From positions 1-32,640 of IMG/VR virus record IMGVR_UViG_3300032214_000850: DNA of 32,640 nucleotides, one strand, 5' to 3'. The position numbers and the translations under genes were made by a program. Positions 7,289 to 15,747 of this stretch are shown here, one piece after another. The DNA comes from a virus. Under the pieces are notes generated by a model. It was not told the DNA's origin. It made no database searches and saw only the letters and a program-made list of their open reading frames with translations. The stretch's first letter is position 1. Each line of letters starts with the position of its first letter.

Positions 7289-9061
7289 ATGGAAAGAAAA
7301 AGTTATATCACAAGAAGATTTAATCAAATACTTAGCGAGACTATTAACGAAAAGGCAAATGAGTTGATGGGTAAATTAAAATTTAACCCACCAGGGACTT
7401 CATTTGACTATGTTCAGGAAGGAAAAGAAATGTGTAATGAGTGTGGAAAACCATACACGATTATGGCGGAAGTTGTTGAAGGTGAGACTTGTGAGTGTGG
7501 AGATCCGTATTCAATTGAAGTTAAAGAAAGATTAGTCGGAGGACAAAGAAAATTGGACAAAAATAAAAATAATAAGATCGACGCTGAAGACTTTAAACTT
7601 TTGAGAAAACACAAAAAAGAAATGAGAGAATATACTATGGGTGACGATGATATTGAAGGTGTTAAACCATATGGTGATATGTCAACAGATAGCCCTAATA
7701 TAAGACCTGGTAAAAACAAAGTTAAAAATGTTGGTTTTGACTATCAAAAGAAAGTTGCCAAAAAATTCGATGATTACGAACTTGATGAGAATTTCTTTAA
7801 AAGAATGTTCGGTAAAAAAGAGAAAGAAGAAGAAACACCGATTGAGACACCAAAGTCAGAAAAAAACCAAGTTGGTTTCCGTTACGACCCCTCAGATTTT
7901 GACCCACATACAATGATGCACAGATCTGATATGGAAGCTATCGATAATGAATTTAGAAAAAGAAAAGAAAGTCCACAACCTGCAGAAAACCAACCTCGTG
8001 AAAAAAGATCAACTATGAGTCCTGAAGCGGAAAAAATGGATAAAGAGTGGGGTGGTCTTGCGTCAGTTATGGGTGTTGATCCTCGTGAAGCACAAAGACT
8101 TTCAGATATGAGGAGAGGAGAGACTAATGAAACTATTTATGAACTTGAATTAGATGAAACAGAAACTGATGAGAGTAGAGAATTTGCTTATGCGGCTATG
8201 ATGGCAAAAAAGAAGGGTAAAAAGACTTTTGATTTAGATGGTAAAACATTTGATGTTAAAAATGGAAAATCTAAAGTTGATGAAACTTATTACAGAATAA
8301 AAGTTGATGGAGAAATGGCGACGTTCTCAGAAAATGAAATGATTGATATAATTGAAAGTATTGTGAAAGAAGAAAAAGATAATATTAAAAAAACAAAAGA
8401 ACCTGCGGGATATGCGGAGTATAAAAGAGCTCACAGAACTGACGGTAAAGAAGAGGATAAATACTTCAAAGAGTTGGCTAAAAAGATGATAGATTACACT
8501 AAAGATATGTCAGACCAAGGCTCCAAATTTGAAGAGAATGGAACCCAAAAATTCCCTACAGGAAATGGTAACATGAAGAAAGGTGATAAAAAGAAATATA
8601 CCGCATCTGATGCTGTTGATGAATACGTTGAAGCTTTTGAATATGGAAGTGGACAAACAGGTTTAAGATATGATGATATAAAACCTAACGATAAGAACAT
8701 TGAAAAATATATGAAAGGTTCTAGCTCAACAGGAAATGCTCAAGTTGATGAAGATGGTAATGCATTAGGTAATGTCGTACCTTCAAAAGTAGGGGACAAA
8801 TTTTACAACATGTATAAAAACAATCTTTTTGGTCAAGAACAAGCTAATGGATCATATAAAAGACAACCACAACCTGTTGATGTGGCGGGTGAAGACACCG
8901 AATCAGGTAGTTTAAAATCTAAACGAGGGAAAGGTAAAAAAACCGCACAATCAGTTTTAGATAAAGTTGATGAATCAGTAAACGACAAAAAAACTATGAA
9001 ATTGAATGAGGAGTTCAATAGAATGCAACAATTAATGGGATACAAACAAAAGACTCAATAA
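7289..9061 (+). CDS. Large modular phage protein with leader, zinc-ribbon-like and EF-hand motifs
   Basis: 590 residues. It opens with a leader-like segment (ITRRFNQILSETINEK, with an L-S-E site). A four-cysteine zinc-ribbon-like motif follows: CNEC near 50 and CEC about 20 residues later. An EF-hand-like loop LDKNKNNKIDAEDFKLL lies near 90-106, with D, N, N, D and D at the calcium-ligand positions. The middle and C-terminal parts are acidic and low in complexity, with repeated Y/E/D-rich helices. The C-terminus MKLNEEFNRMQQLMGYKQ looks like the leader of the protein at 17019. It is probably a virion or scaffold-type protein; no enzyme function is evident. Confidence 0.82.
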   Translation: MERKSYITRRFNQILSETINEKANELMGKLKFNPPGTSFDYVQEGKEMCNECGKPYTIMAEVVEGETCECGDPYSIEVKERLVGGQRKLDKNKNNKIDAEDFKLLRKHKKEMREYTMGDDDIEGVKPYGDMSTDSPNIRPGKNKVKNVGFDYQKKVAKKFDDYELDENFFKRMFGKKEKEEETPIETPKSEKNQVGFRYDPSDFDPHTMMHRSDMEAIDNEFRKRKESPQPAENQPREKRSTMSPEAEKMDKEWGGLASVMGVDPREAQRLSDMRRGETNETIYELELDETETDESREFAYAAMMAKKKGKKTFDLDGKTFDVKNGKSKVDETYYRIKVDGEMATFSENEMIDIIESIVKEEKDNIKKTKEPAGYAEYKRAHRTDGKEEDKYFKELAKKMIDYTKDMSDQGSKFEENGTQKFPTGNGNMKKGDKKKYTASDAVDEYVEAFEYGSGQTGLRYDDIKPNDKNIEKYMKGSSSTGNAQVDEDGNALGNVVPSKVGDKFYNMYKNNLFGQEQANGSYKRQPQPVDVAGEDTESGSLKSKRGKGKKTAQSVLDKVDESVNDKKTMKLNEEFNRMQQLMGYKQKTQ

Positions 9062-9081
9062 TTTACAATACTGAGTTTTTT
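9048..9081 (+). terminator. Weak AU-rich terminator-like hairpin
   Basis: ACTCA at 9053-9057 pairs with TGAGT at 9072-9076, extended by A/U pairs on both sides and followed by U-rich sequence. It spans the stop codon at 9061. The low GC content makes it weak. Confidence 0.35.
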
Positions 9082-9109
9082 ACTACCCTTTTTTTCATAG
9101 ATCTAAACT

Positions 9110-9577
9110 ATGGAAAATCTATTTAATTATATATCAAAACAGGTAGACCCTGAAGAAGTAGATATTTGGTTCAAAGTCAATAATATTATTCCCGAAAAAA
9201 TGGAGTTATATTATGACTTTTGCCATTCTCTTTTCGATCTAATGATAAGTACTTATCTCGGAGGGTCTCCAATGTCAACAGAAACAGGTGTTACAATGAA
9301 TGAAGACGATAACCATAACCATTTCATGTGGTGTTGGAATAAGAATATCGAAAACTTCAAAAAAGAAGAGATACCCTTTAATGATGAGGGTGAACACCTC
9401 GATTACATCTATTCGTTATTTAACGAGGTTTTCTATACTCAACAGAGAGAAGAAGTTAGAAATTCTATCAATGACTTTTTTGATGACCTATTCAACAGGG
9501 AAAAACCATTTACCCAAGTTGATTTGGATTTAGTATATAACATATACAAATCTTTAGATAAAAACATAATGGTATAA
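9110..9577 (+). CDS. Conserved hypothetical phage protein
   Basis: 155 residues, acidic, rich in aromatic residues, with the central stretch NHFMWCWNKNIENFKKEEIP and YIYSLFNEVFYTQQREEVRN following. This pattern is familiar from large phages in marine and freshwater metagenomes but has no assigned function. No signal peptide or membrane segment. It is preceded by a weak terminator and by U-rich sequence; no TATTTAT or TAnnTTTG motif is seen before it. Confidence 0.8.
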   Translation: MENLFNYISKQVDPEEVDIWFKVNNIIPEKMELYYDFCHSLFDLMISTYLGGSPMSTETGVTMNEDDNHNHFMWCWNKNIENFKKEEIPFNDEGEHLDYIYSLFNEVFYTQQREEVRNSINDFFDDLFNREKPFTQVDLDLVYNIYKSLDKNIMV

Positions 9578-9632
9578 ACTTTACTATGGGTTTTGAACTC
9601 ATATTATTAATCTTAACAAATTGTATTAAAAA

Positions 9633-9803
9633 ATGGAAACTTTAGAAAAAATCAAAGAATTAACGGAGCAACTGAGTGTTGATGTTAATAAGTTCTATGC
9701 TGGTAACAAGAGTGCTGGTACAAGAGCAAGAAAAACTTCACAAGATTTGAAAAGTCTATTACAAGAACTTAGAGGAGAAATCTTAGAAGAAAGAAAAAAA
9801 TAA
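9633..9803 (+). CDS. Histone H1-like protein (Hc1-like, Bacteroidota type)
   Basis: A 56-residue gene: METLEKIKELTEQLSVDVNK, then the hallmark AGNKSAGTRARKTSQDLK, then a helical charged end. The GNKxAGxRARK core is typical of the short histone H1/Hc1-like DNA-binding proteins of Bacteroidota, which bind DNA through lysine/arginine-rich helices. It is much shorter than most host copies and lacks their long lysine/alanine tail. A 2-nt gap separates it from the next gene. In a phage it could act in genome packaging or in controlling the host nucleoid. Assignment rests on the core motif alone. Confidence 0.75.
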   Translation: METLEKIKELTEQLSVDVNKFYAGNKSAGTRARKTSQDLKSLLQELRGEILEERKK

Positions 9804-9805
9804 TT

Positions 9806-10000
9806 ATGGAATTGAGTTTGGAAGTATTGTTTTTGTTCTTACTGATTTTCAGTTCTTTGTTTATTATTAAGCAAGTGTTTAATGTTGTGTTGAATTTGAT
9901 ATCAAGTCAACCGAAAGCTTTGGAGTATACAAAAACTGAAATCATAATGAATTACCTAACCTTAACCTACATTTTAACCTTTATCACCCAATCATTATAG
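9806..10000 (+). CDS. Small membrane protein
   Basis: 64 residues with one strong hydrophobic segment at the N-terminus (LEVLFLFLLIFSSLFIIKQV) and a second hydrophobic stretch near the C-terminus (YLTLTYILTFIT). It is packed 2 nt after the histone-like gene and 1 nt before the next, so it is very likely real. A function such as antiholin or membrane modifier cannot be judged from the sequence. Confidence 0.7.
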   Translation: MELSLEVLFLFLLIFSSLFIIKQVFNVVLNLISSQPKALEYTKTEIIMNYLTLTYILTFITQSL

Positions 10001-10001
10001 T

Positions 10002-10436
10002 ATGAGTATTTACAAAGAATTAGTTGATGTTTACGAATACCTACTTTCAGTTAGAAAGTTGGAAAAATACATATCATTTGATATTGAGTTCCCATCTACG
10101 TGGAAATTACCCAAAAAATATGTTGCGGAGGATAGAGTTATTGAAATTGATAGTCAAAACAATACTAAAAGATGTTTTTCTTTCATAAGTGAATTTAATG
10201 ATAAATCACTTGAAACAACAACGAATGGTATTAAGAATATCATTTTATACAATAAAGAAATTGAATTGAAAGAAAGACTACTACAACAAAAGATTAACGA
10301 ACTAAAAAACATCTTCCAAACTCAAGACCTTAATAACTTGAAATCACTTAAATTTGATTATTTAGACGAAAAACTTGAAGATGGAGAAGAAACGATTGAC
10401 ACCGGAGGAGAAACACATAGAGTGGTTGAAGAATGA
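10002..10436 (+). CDS. Hypothetical protein with C-terminal coiled coil
   Basis: 144 residues. The first part contains aromatic and proline residues (FDIEFPSTWKLPKKYVAEDR), followed by a coiled coil at about 75-110 (NKEIELKERLLQQKINELKN) and an acidic end. It overlaps the next gene by about 56 nt in a different frame. It belongs to a cluster of three overlapping small genes (10002, 10381, 10545). Function unknown. Confidence 0.78.
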   Translation: MSIYKELVDVYEYLLSVRKLEKYISFDIEFPSTWKLPKKYVAEDRVIEIDSQNNTKRCFSFISEFNDKSLETTTNGIKNIILYNKEIELKERLLQQKINELKNIFQTQDLNNLKSLKFDYLDEKLEDGEETIDTGGETHRVVEE

Positions 10437-10581
10437 GATTGAGAAAGATGTTTTAGAGCTTGAGAAAGAAAAACTAAAGTTCATTAACCAAATCAAAAAC
10501 TTCAAAAAAGAAGAAATAGTCGAAAAACCGAAAAAACTTTCATTATGGCAGAAGATAAAATTAGTGTTGGGGGTATCTTAG
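10381..10581 (+). CDS. Small coiled-coil protein
   Basis: 66 residues from the ATG at 10381 (an in-frame TTG at 10375 is less likely). The first part reads RLTPEEKHIEWLKNEIEKD and continues as a lysine/glutamate coiled coil, ending in an amphipathic LSLWQKIKLVLGVS. The LTPEE...WLKNEI...L..EK..FI pattern recurs in phages of this type. Both ends overlap neighbours, by 56 and 37 nt, which is long even for a phage, but the protein looks well formed. Function unknown; the tail could contact a membrane. Confidence 0.68.
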   Translation: MEKKRLTPEEKHIEWLKNEIEKDVLELEKEKLKFINQIKNFKKEEIVEKPKKLSLWQKIKLVLGVS

Positions 10582-10880
10582 AAAAGTTAGCGCTCATAAC
10601 TGATGGGTGTCAAAACTTATTCCCAAAAGGAAATGTCATCATGGTATTTGAACTTGAAGACGAAGACTTTACCAAAATCCAACAAAATTTCAGACAAATA
10701 GATCATCATCATAAAAAATTCACAATCAACATATCCGAAGTTGAATTGGTATTCATTAATAAAGATTACATTAGTGTAAAGGACTTAAATGAAACACCAA
10801 AAGAAGAGGAACCTGAAACACTCGGGAAAAAAATAAAAAAACTATTTTCTAAACGTCGTAAATCTTCTGTAAAGAACTGA
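10545..10880 (+). CDS. Hypothetical small protein
   Basis: 111 residues, beginning MAEDKISVGGILEKLALITD, with a mixed alpha/beta middle (NVIMVFELEDEDFTKIQ and INISEVELVFINKDYI) and a strongly basic C-terminus (GKKIKKLFSKRRKSSVKN) that may bind nucleic acid. It overlaps the previous gene by 37 nt and converges with the leftward gene at 10842, overlapping it by 39 nt. Function unknown. Confidence 0.75.
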   Translation: MAEDKISVGGILEKLALITDGCQNLFPKGNVIMVFELEDEDFTKIQQNFRQIDHHHKKFTINISEVELVFINKDYISVKDLNETPKEEEPETLGKKIKKLFSKRRKSSVKN

Positions 10881-11489
10881 TTTATCGATACCTTGACTTT
10901 GTAAAACATCGTACAGGTATTTTTTTTGGGACTTAGACGTGTCCTTAACCAAAATACAATCCATTCTACCATTGTTAATTAAAAACTCATTCAGCGAGTC
11001 TAAAAACCTATCAGCATCATCCTCAGACTTCAATGAGAATAAGCTTATCTCATCATTGTTCTGAAGGACAACTTTATTATTTAATTTGGATAATAATTTA
11101 ACAGAGTTTTTGGGTAAGTAGGTCTTAATGAATTTTGGTACGGAAATTTTTTTCTTTGTTTTCACATCATAGATAAGTTCCTCAACTTTGTACTTTCGAA
11201 CCTCAACCAGTTTAAAATCATCAATGTCAAGTTCAACCTTAACCTGTCTACCCATATCATCTTTGATAAAGTAAGATTCGAAGTTATTGGAGTTTTTTTC
11301 TAATAGACCTAATTCAAAAAAACAGTGAGATCCATTTTCAGTTTGGCAATCAAAAATCACATTATTTTCATCAATCAACTTTTTGTAAAACTCTGTTGCG
11401 CGTTCTTTAGTTTTGAACTTATTGATTATTTTCTTTTTTGTTTTATTTTTAAACAACACTACAACGTAGTTTGGTTCAGATCGTACCAT
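10842..11489 (-). CDS. Conserved hypothetical phage protein
   Basis: 215 residues on the minus strand, beginning MVRSEPNYVVVLFKNKTKKK. The N-terminal half has repeated beta-strand-like segments with basic loops; the C-terminal part has a stretch (RMDCILVKDTSKSQKKYLYD, then VLQSQGIDKSVLYRRF) of conserved look. No signal peptide, membrane helix or catalytic motif is evident. It is transcribed away from dnaJ; the 42-nt gap between the two holds both promoters. A near match to the host -7 element (TATATTTA) lies just before this start. Function unknown. Confidence 0.8.
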   Translation of the reverse strand: MVRSEPNYVVVLFKNKTKKKIINKFKTKERATEFYKKLIDENNVIFDCQTENGSHCFFELGLLEKNSNNFESYFIKDDMGRQVKVELDIDDFKLVEVRKYKVEELIYDVKTKKKISVPKFIKTYLPKNSVKLLSKLNNKVVLQNNDEISLFSLKSEDDADRFLDSLNEFLINNGRMDCILVKDTSKSQKKYLYDVLQSQGIDKSVLYRRFTTFRK

Positions 11490-11531
11490 AAAATTAAATA
11501 TAACAACACATAAAACTAAATAAAGTTTGAC

Positions 11532-12464
11532 ATGAGTCAGGATAATTATTACAACATATTAGGCGTTTCAGAAACAGCAAATCAAGATGAAATAAAAAAG
11601 GCATACAGAAAACTTGCCAAAGATAACCATCCTGATAAAGGAGGTAATGAAGATCAATTTAAAAAGATATCAGTTGCTTATGATGTTTTGGGTGACCCAA
11701 ATAAAAGACAACAATACGATCACCAAAGAAAGAACCCTTTCGCTGGTGGTGGAGGTATGTCTATGGAAGACATGATCAATCAGATGTTTGGTGGTAGAGG
11801 ATTTAATCAAGCACGACCACAAAGTCATACAACAAACTTAAATGTTGAAGTTGGAGTTATTGAGTCATTCTTAGGAAAACGTAAAACCATTAACTACCAA
11901 AGAAAAAAGGAATGTAATACTTGTAATGGTAATGGTGGTGAAAAGAAGACCTGTAATGTGTGTTCAGGAAGTGGAAAGATTGTTAGACAAATGGGTAGTG
12001 GACACTTTATTCAGATGATACAAACACCTTGTGATACTTGTAGGGGGACAGGACAGATACTCATAAGAGCTTGTTATAGTTGTAATGGATCAGGAGATAG
12101 TATTGAAATGAAAACCATCGACATCCAATTACCACACGGTATTGATGACGGACAGTTTATTAGAATGAAGGGAATGGGGGACTTCAAAAATGGGATATTC
12201 GGCGATTTAGTTATCAGAGTACAAATTAAACCAGAGAATAACTTTGAAAAGGCGGGATCACATTTGGTTTACAATGCTTACCTAACATTAGAAGATTTAC
12301 AACAAGGAACTTGTAAAGTACCACATCCACATGGTGAATTGAGTTTAAAACTACCAAATGAAGTAGATACGTCAAAATCCCTTAGAGTTAAGGGTAAAGG
12401 ATTTAATGAAAATGAAATAGGGGATCTGATTGTTAATCAGTTTGTTAAATACAAGAGAAATTAA
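11532..12464 (+). CDS. dnaJ: DnaJ (Hsp40) co-chaperone
   Basis: 310 residues with class-A DnaJ architecture. The J domain is at 1-66 with the HPD motif at 33-35, which stimulates DnaK ATPase. A short glycine/phenylalanine-rich linker follows. Four CxxCxGxG zinc motifs lie at 128-135, 141-148, 167-174 and 181-188, then the substrate-binding beta domain. It is about 60 residues shorter than host DnaJ, mainly in the linker and C-terminus, which lacks most of the dimerisation region. No DnaK or GrpE is present here, so it would use host DnaK. It probably helps fold virion proteins or supports replication. It converges with the small gene at 12461. Confidence 0.95.
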   Translation: MSQDNYYNILGVSETANQDEIKKAYRKLAKDNHPDKGGNEDQFKKISVAYDVLGDPNKRQQYDHQRKNPFAGGGGMSMEDMINQMFGGRGFNQARPQSHTTNLNVEVGVIESFLGKRKTINYQRKKECNTCNGNGGEKKTCNVCSGSGKIVRQMGSGHFIQMIQTPCDTCRGTGQILIRACYSCNGSGDSIEMKTIDIQLPHGIDDGQFIRMKGMGDFKNGIFGDLVIRVQIKPENNFEKAGSHLVYNAYLTLEDLQQGTCKVPHPHGELSLKLPNEVDTSKSLRVKGKGFNENEIGDLIVNQFVKYKRN

Positions 12465-12622
12465 AATAAAGAAATAATATCTTTTACTAAATTAACAACG
12501 CCATAGATCATTAAAAAAAGACCTATTGCTCCGTATATAAAAACGAATTTCTGAGTGTCTTGGATTTTTTTACTATCTTTACAAGATTGACATCCAACTT
12601 GAGTTGCTTTTTGTTGTTCCAT
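12461..12622 (-). CDS. Small single-pass membrane protein
   Basis: 53 residues on the minus strand, overlapping the dnaJ stop by 4 nt. It begins [20 protein letters not shown], with a CxxC pair, and has one membrane segment [20 protein letters not shown] near the C-terminus. Protein-like composition, a clear start and a TATTTAT motif 30 nt upstream support it as a real gene. Small proteins with a CxxC and a tail anchor are common in phages of Bacteroidota. Function unknown. Confidence 0.72.
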   Translation of the reverse strand: MEQQKATQVGCQSCKDSKKIQDTQKFVFIYGAIGLFLMIYGVVNLVKDIISLF

Positions 12623-12645
12623 ACCTATAATTTAATTACTGTTAA

Positions 12646-12677
12646 GTTGAAAATAAATATTTAAAAAACTATATTTG
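12646..12677 (+). promoter_or_regulatory. Bacteroidota-type promoter before the Dam gene
   Basis: GTTG at 12646-12649, a 20-nt spacer, then TATATTTG at 12670-12677. The start codon follows after 4 nt, so the mRNA would be nearly or fully leaderless. Confidence 0.65.
12653..12659 (-). promoter_or_regulatory. TATTTAT motif (minus strand) before 12622
   Basis: ATAAATA on the plus strand, read as TATTTAT leftward, 30 nt before the start of the small membrane-protein gene. It lies between the two elements of the rightward host-type promoter of the Dam gene. Confidence 0.4.
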
Positions 12678-12681
12678 TACT

Positions 12682-13521
12682 ATGTTAAGTTATATCGGAG
12701 GTAAGAGTAAGATAGGAAAGTGGATAGTCCCTTTCTATGATAAAAATATGGAGGTTTATGTAGAGACCTTTGGCGGAATGTTTTGGTGTTTTTTCAATAT
12801 GGACCTGAAGCAGTTTCCTAATTTAAAAAAAGTCGTATATAACGACTTTAACCCGCTAAACTACAACCTCTTCAAATGTATCCAAAATCCAACCGAGCTA
12901 TTGAAAGCGATTAACGCGATCGATTGCCAAAAACAAGGTGAGGATGTAACTTCTGAGTTGTACCGAGAACAATTTGTAAGGTTTCAGGCTGAAATATTCG
13001 CTGAAAATTTCAGCGTAGAACCTGGTAATTACGAGGTTGCCGCTAAGTATGTTTATATCCTAACACAAGTTTTTAGTGGATCAAAACCAGAAAAATCAAA
13101 ATTTATTGACTTAAAAGGTAAATATAAGTCAAAATATCTGACCTTTAGAGACAAGTTAATGAAGCCTGATTGGATTGAACATTTTCTTAAGATTACCGAA
13201 GTAGAGAATATGGACTTTGCCGATGTAATTGATAAGTATGACTCACCAACCACATACATTTATTTAGATCCACCATATTGGAAAACAGAAAATTACTACT
13301 CTAATCACGACTTTGATCGTCAAGACCATGAAAGATTGGCAAACGTACTACACGGAGTTCAAGGTAAGTTTTCTCTATCCTATTACGACTTTGAACTTCT
13401 TCACGAATGGTTTCCTGAAGACCAATACACTTGGGTTAAAAAAGAGTTTGCTAAAGCAGCTGCAGCTAAAAAAGGAGCCAAACAAAATATGGGTGAAGAA
13501 TTACTTATCATGAATTACTAA
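12682..13521 (+). CDS. D12-class DNA adenine-N6 methyltransferase (Dam-like)
   Basis: 279 residues. The SAM-binding motif is at the N-terminus (LSYIGGKSKIGKWIVPFY), with ETFGGMFWCFF next and the catalytic DPPY at 196-199 (YLDPPYWKTENYY). The order and length fit the D12/Dam family, which methylates adenine, often at GATC. It has its own host-type promoter, so early expression is likely. A probable role is protection of phage DNA from host restriction or marking DNA for replication or packaging. The target site cannot be read from sequence. The C-terminus ends in a normal family position (MGEELLIMNY). Confidence 0.92.
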   Translation: MLSYIGGKSKIGKWIVPFYDKNMEVYVETFGGMFWCFFNMDLKQFPNLKKVVYNDFNPLNYNLFKCIQNPTELLKAINAIDCQKQGEDVTSELYREQFVRFQAEIFAENFSVEPGNYEVAAKYVYILTQVFSGSKPEKSKFIDLKGKYKSKYLTFRDKLMKPDWIEHFLKITEVENMDFADVIDKYDSPTTYIYLDPPYWKTENYYSNHDFDRQDHERLANVLHGVQGKFSLSYYDFELLHEWFPEDQYTWVKKEFAKAAAAKKGAKQNMGEELLIMNY

Positions 13522-13539
13522 TTTTTTTATCATTTCTAA

Positions 13540-13546
13540 TATTTAT
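13540..13546 (+). promoter_or_regulatory. TATTTAT motif before 13559
   Basis: The motif lies 12 nt before the start codon, in the 37-nt gap after the Dam gene. Confidence 0.5.
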
Positions 13547-13558
13547 TATTAAAAAACC

Positions 13559-14947
13559 ATGTCATTACGCTTTACAAACTTATTGAAAGACCTTATCGTA
13601 GAAAATTCACGATTCCAAGTTCTCTATGACAAATTCGTTAAACCAAAAGAAAAAGGTAAAAAGGGATTATTACCTTTTGAAACTTTATTCGCATTAATTG
13701 CTGCCGATCCTACCTCTAAATTTCCTGAAGGAATGGATGTTGACAATGCATCTCCTGCTGAAATGGATAAGGTTAAAATTGGTAAATACACTCAGTGGTT
13801 ACTTAAAAACTTTTTAACACCTAAATTGGAGCCAAACCATCCTTTGATGATATTGGACCCACAATCGTCTCAATACAAATCGGCTCTTAAAGAATATAGA
13901 GATCTTTTTATGGAGGATTTGTACAAGGCGACTGGTGACTTACAAAAATTTGAAAGATTTAAAAATAGATTACCTCAAGAATTCCGTGATATTAATAAGT
14001 TAAGTATTGAAACATTATACGATCAAGTTAAAGACTTCAGTTTAGAAAAAACTAAGGCAACTAAAGATGAGAAGAAAGAAGCTTCTAAAACATATCAACA
14101 CCCTGGTGCGGACATTGTTTTCCGTGGGAATGATTGGACAGTTGCGAGAATTTCAGATACGGGTCAAATAGGTAAAGATGCGGCTTGTTTCTACGGAGGT
14201 TCATACCAAGAACCTGGTAAAGGTGAAACAAGATGGTGTACATCATCACCTGGACTTACTTGGTTTGATCGTTACATTAAAGATGGTCCTTTGTACGTTG
14301 TTATTCCTAACTCAGGTAAACAATTTACCGCGGGTAAAGAGTTTGGTGATGTTTCAGGACTTCCAGCATACAGATACCAATTCCACTTCCCATCTAACCA
14401 ATTCATGGACCCAGCCGACAGACAAATCGATTTGGTTGACTTCTTGAACACAAACGAAGAGGGATTAAAAGAATACTTCAAGTTCGAATTCATGAAAGGG
14501 TTATTGAAGAAACAGGGAGACGCAACTAAAATGAGAGTTGAGTATCCTGGTGATTCAGTATCTAAATTTATTGCACTTTATGGGTTTGATGAATTCTTTG
14601 ATACATTACCTGATGATTTGGTTTCTTTCGCATTTATTAACAAACAAGACAAAACTTTAGATATTAATTTACCTGATAATATCGGTAGGTTCAAAAACCT
14701 ACAAACACTTAATCTAACAGGATGTATATCTAGTGTAAATCCTGCAATTTGTAATCTTAGTAATTTGAAATTCTTAACGTTATCTAACAACAAGAATTTA
14801 CAAAGATTACCTGAGTGTATTGCTAATATGAAAAATCTTATAGTACTTAACTTGAGAGGAAGTAATACTGAAGGAGTAATACCACAAAGTCTACAACAGA
14901 GAATTGACACCGACGAGGAATTCAACTACTTCGGACAGGAAAACTAA
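13559..14947 (+). CDS. Leader protein with RWC domain and leucine-rich repeats
   Basis: 462 residues. The leader is MSLRFTNLLKDLIVEN, with an I-V-E site. A helical part follows to about 180. The central domain at about 185-330 carries FRGNDWTVARI, CFYGG, TRWCTSSPG (near 224), then FDRYIKDGPLYVVIP; this arrangement recurs in large phages and has no assigned activity. The last 100 residues are leucine-rich repeats (LQTLNLTGC, LKFLTLSNNKNLQRLPECI, LIVLNLRGS) typical of protein-protein binding. The layout leader + conserved domain + repeats resembles an effector carried in the particle. No toxin active site can be named. Confidence 0.85.
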   Translation: MSLRFTNLLKDLIVENSRFQVLYDKFVKPKEKGKKGLLPFETLFALIAADPTSKFPEGMDVDNASPAEMDKVKIGKYTQWLLKNFLTPKLEPNHPLMILDPQSSQYKSALKEYRDLFMEDLYKATGDLQKFERFKNRLPQEFRDINKLSIETLYDQVKDFSLEKTKATKDEKKEASKTYQHPGADIVFRGNDWTVARISDTGQIGKDAACFYGGSYQEPGKGETRWCTSSPGLTWFDRYIKDGPLYVVIPNSGKQFTAGKEFGDVSGLPAYRYQFHFPSNQFMDPADRQIDLVDFLNTNEEGLKEYFKFEFMKGLLKKQGDATKMRVEYPGDSVSKFIALYGFDEFFDTLPDDLVSFAFINKQDKTLDINLPDNIGRFKNLQTLNLTGCISSVNPAICNLSNLKFLTLSNNKNLQRLPECIANMKNLIVLNLRGSNTEGVIPQSLQQRIDTDEEFNYFGQEN

Positions 14948-14979
14948 AAAATAAATTTAAAAGTAAAATACTCTTAAAA

Positions 14980-15687
14980 ATGAATAGAAGAACAATTATC
15001 AATGAAGAAGAAAAAAGAAGAATTCTGAATCTCCATGAAAATAGAAGATCAAAAGAATTAAGTTTTTTATTTGAAGCGCCTAACCAAGAAGAAGGTGTTT
15101 ACAATAATGATAAAGATTATGACTATAAAAAAGAGGACGGTAAGTACTTTTTCAAATTAAAGGCCAACCCTGCAAGTGCTAAGGCTAAAGAATATAAAAG
15201 TGGAGGAAAATTTTTAAATTGGACACAAGCGACCAATCCACAGGCAATCGCTGCAATTTCAAAACTTCCATTTATTTCTAATTTAACAGCATTTCAAGGA
15301 CCAGGAAATGATGATGGAACGGCAGAAACTGAACTACCAAAAGACGCTGTTCCTACAACAACTGCGACCACAACACCAACGACAACCGCAACGACAACAC
15401 CAACAACGACAACACCAACAACAGCAACGACAACACCAACAACGGCAACTGCCGCTCCTACCGCTCAATTAAGAACTGGTAAAGAAATTAGACAAGATTA
15501 CAGACAACAAAAACAAACTGTAAGACAAGACGCAAGACAAGAGAGAAAGGATACAAGACAATTAGAGGCCGAATTAAAGAATTTACAAGCGAAAGCTTTA
15601 AGGTTAGATAATAAAATGACAGACCAGGATAAGGCAGCATATTATGGAAGAATTGCTCAAATCAAAAGTCAATTAGGAATTGCTTAA
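14980..15687 (+). CDS. Leader protein with Thr/Pro-rich linker and coiled coil
   Basis: 235 residues. It begins with the clearest form of the shared leader, INEEEKRRILNLHE, ending near L-F-E/A (residues about 29-32). A region of about 60 residues contains FFKLKANPASAKAKEYKSGG, followed by a threonine/proline/alanine-rich linker (about 125-165) coded by ACAACACCAACAACG-like repeats, then a basic Q/R-rich coiled coil (about 168-230). Linkers of this kind are extended and flexible, as in virion fibres or internal proteins. It follows the 13559 gene by 32 nt and ends at a strong terminator. No enzymatic motif. Confidence 0.8.
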   Translation: MNRRTIINEEEKRRILNLHENRRSKELSFLFEAPNQEEGVYNNDKDYDYKKEDGKYFFKLKANPASAKAKEYKSGGKFLNWTQATNPQAIAAISKLPFISNLTAFQGPGNDDGTAETELPKDAVPTTTATTTPTTTATTTPTTTTPTTATTTPTTATAAPTAQLRTGKEIRQDYRQQKQTVRQDARQERKDTRQLEAELKNLQAKALRLDNKMTDQDKAAYYGRIAQIKSQLGIA

Positions 15688-15706
15688 AAAATTAAGCTTA
15701 AATAGG

Positions 15707-15737
15707 AACCCCCCTTCTTTTGATCGGGGGTTTTTTG
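15707..15737 (+). terminator. Rho-independent terminator
   Basis: AACCCCC pairs with GGGGGTT around a 12-nt loop, followed by TTTTTTGTTTT. It closes the 13559-15687 transcript. Confidence 0.85.
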
Positions 15738-15747
15738 TTTTACAAAG

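Noticed and set aside
9586-9645. A 19-codon frame beginning MGFELILLILTNC
   Set aside because: Very short, overlaps the start of the histone-like gene, and has no supporting signal.
14578-14925. Leftward 115-codon frame opposite the leucine-rich repeats
   Set aside because: Mirror of the LRR coding strand, with no start context; the plus-strand protein is clearly real.
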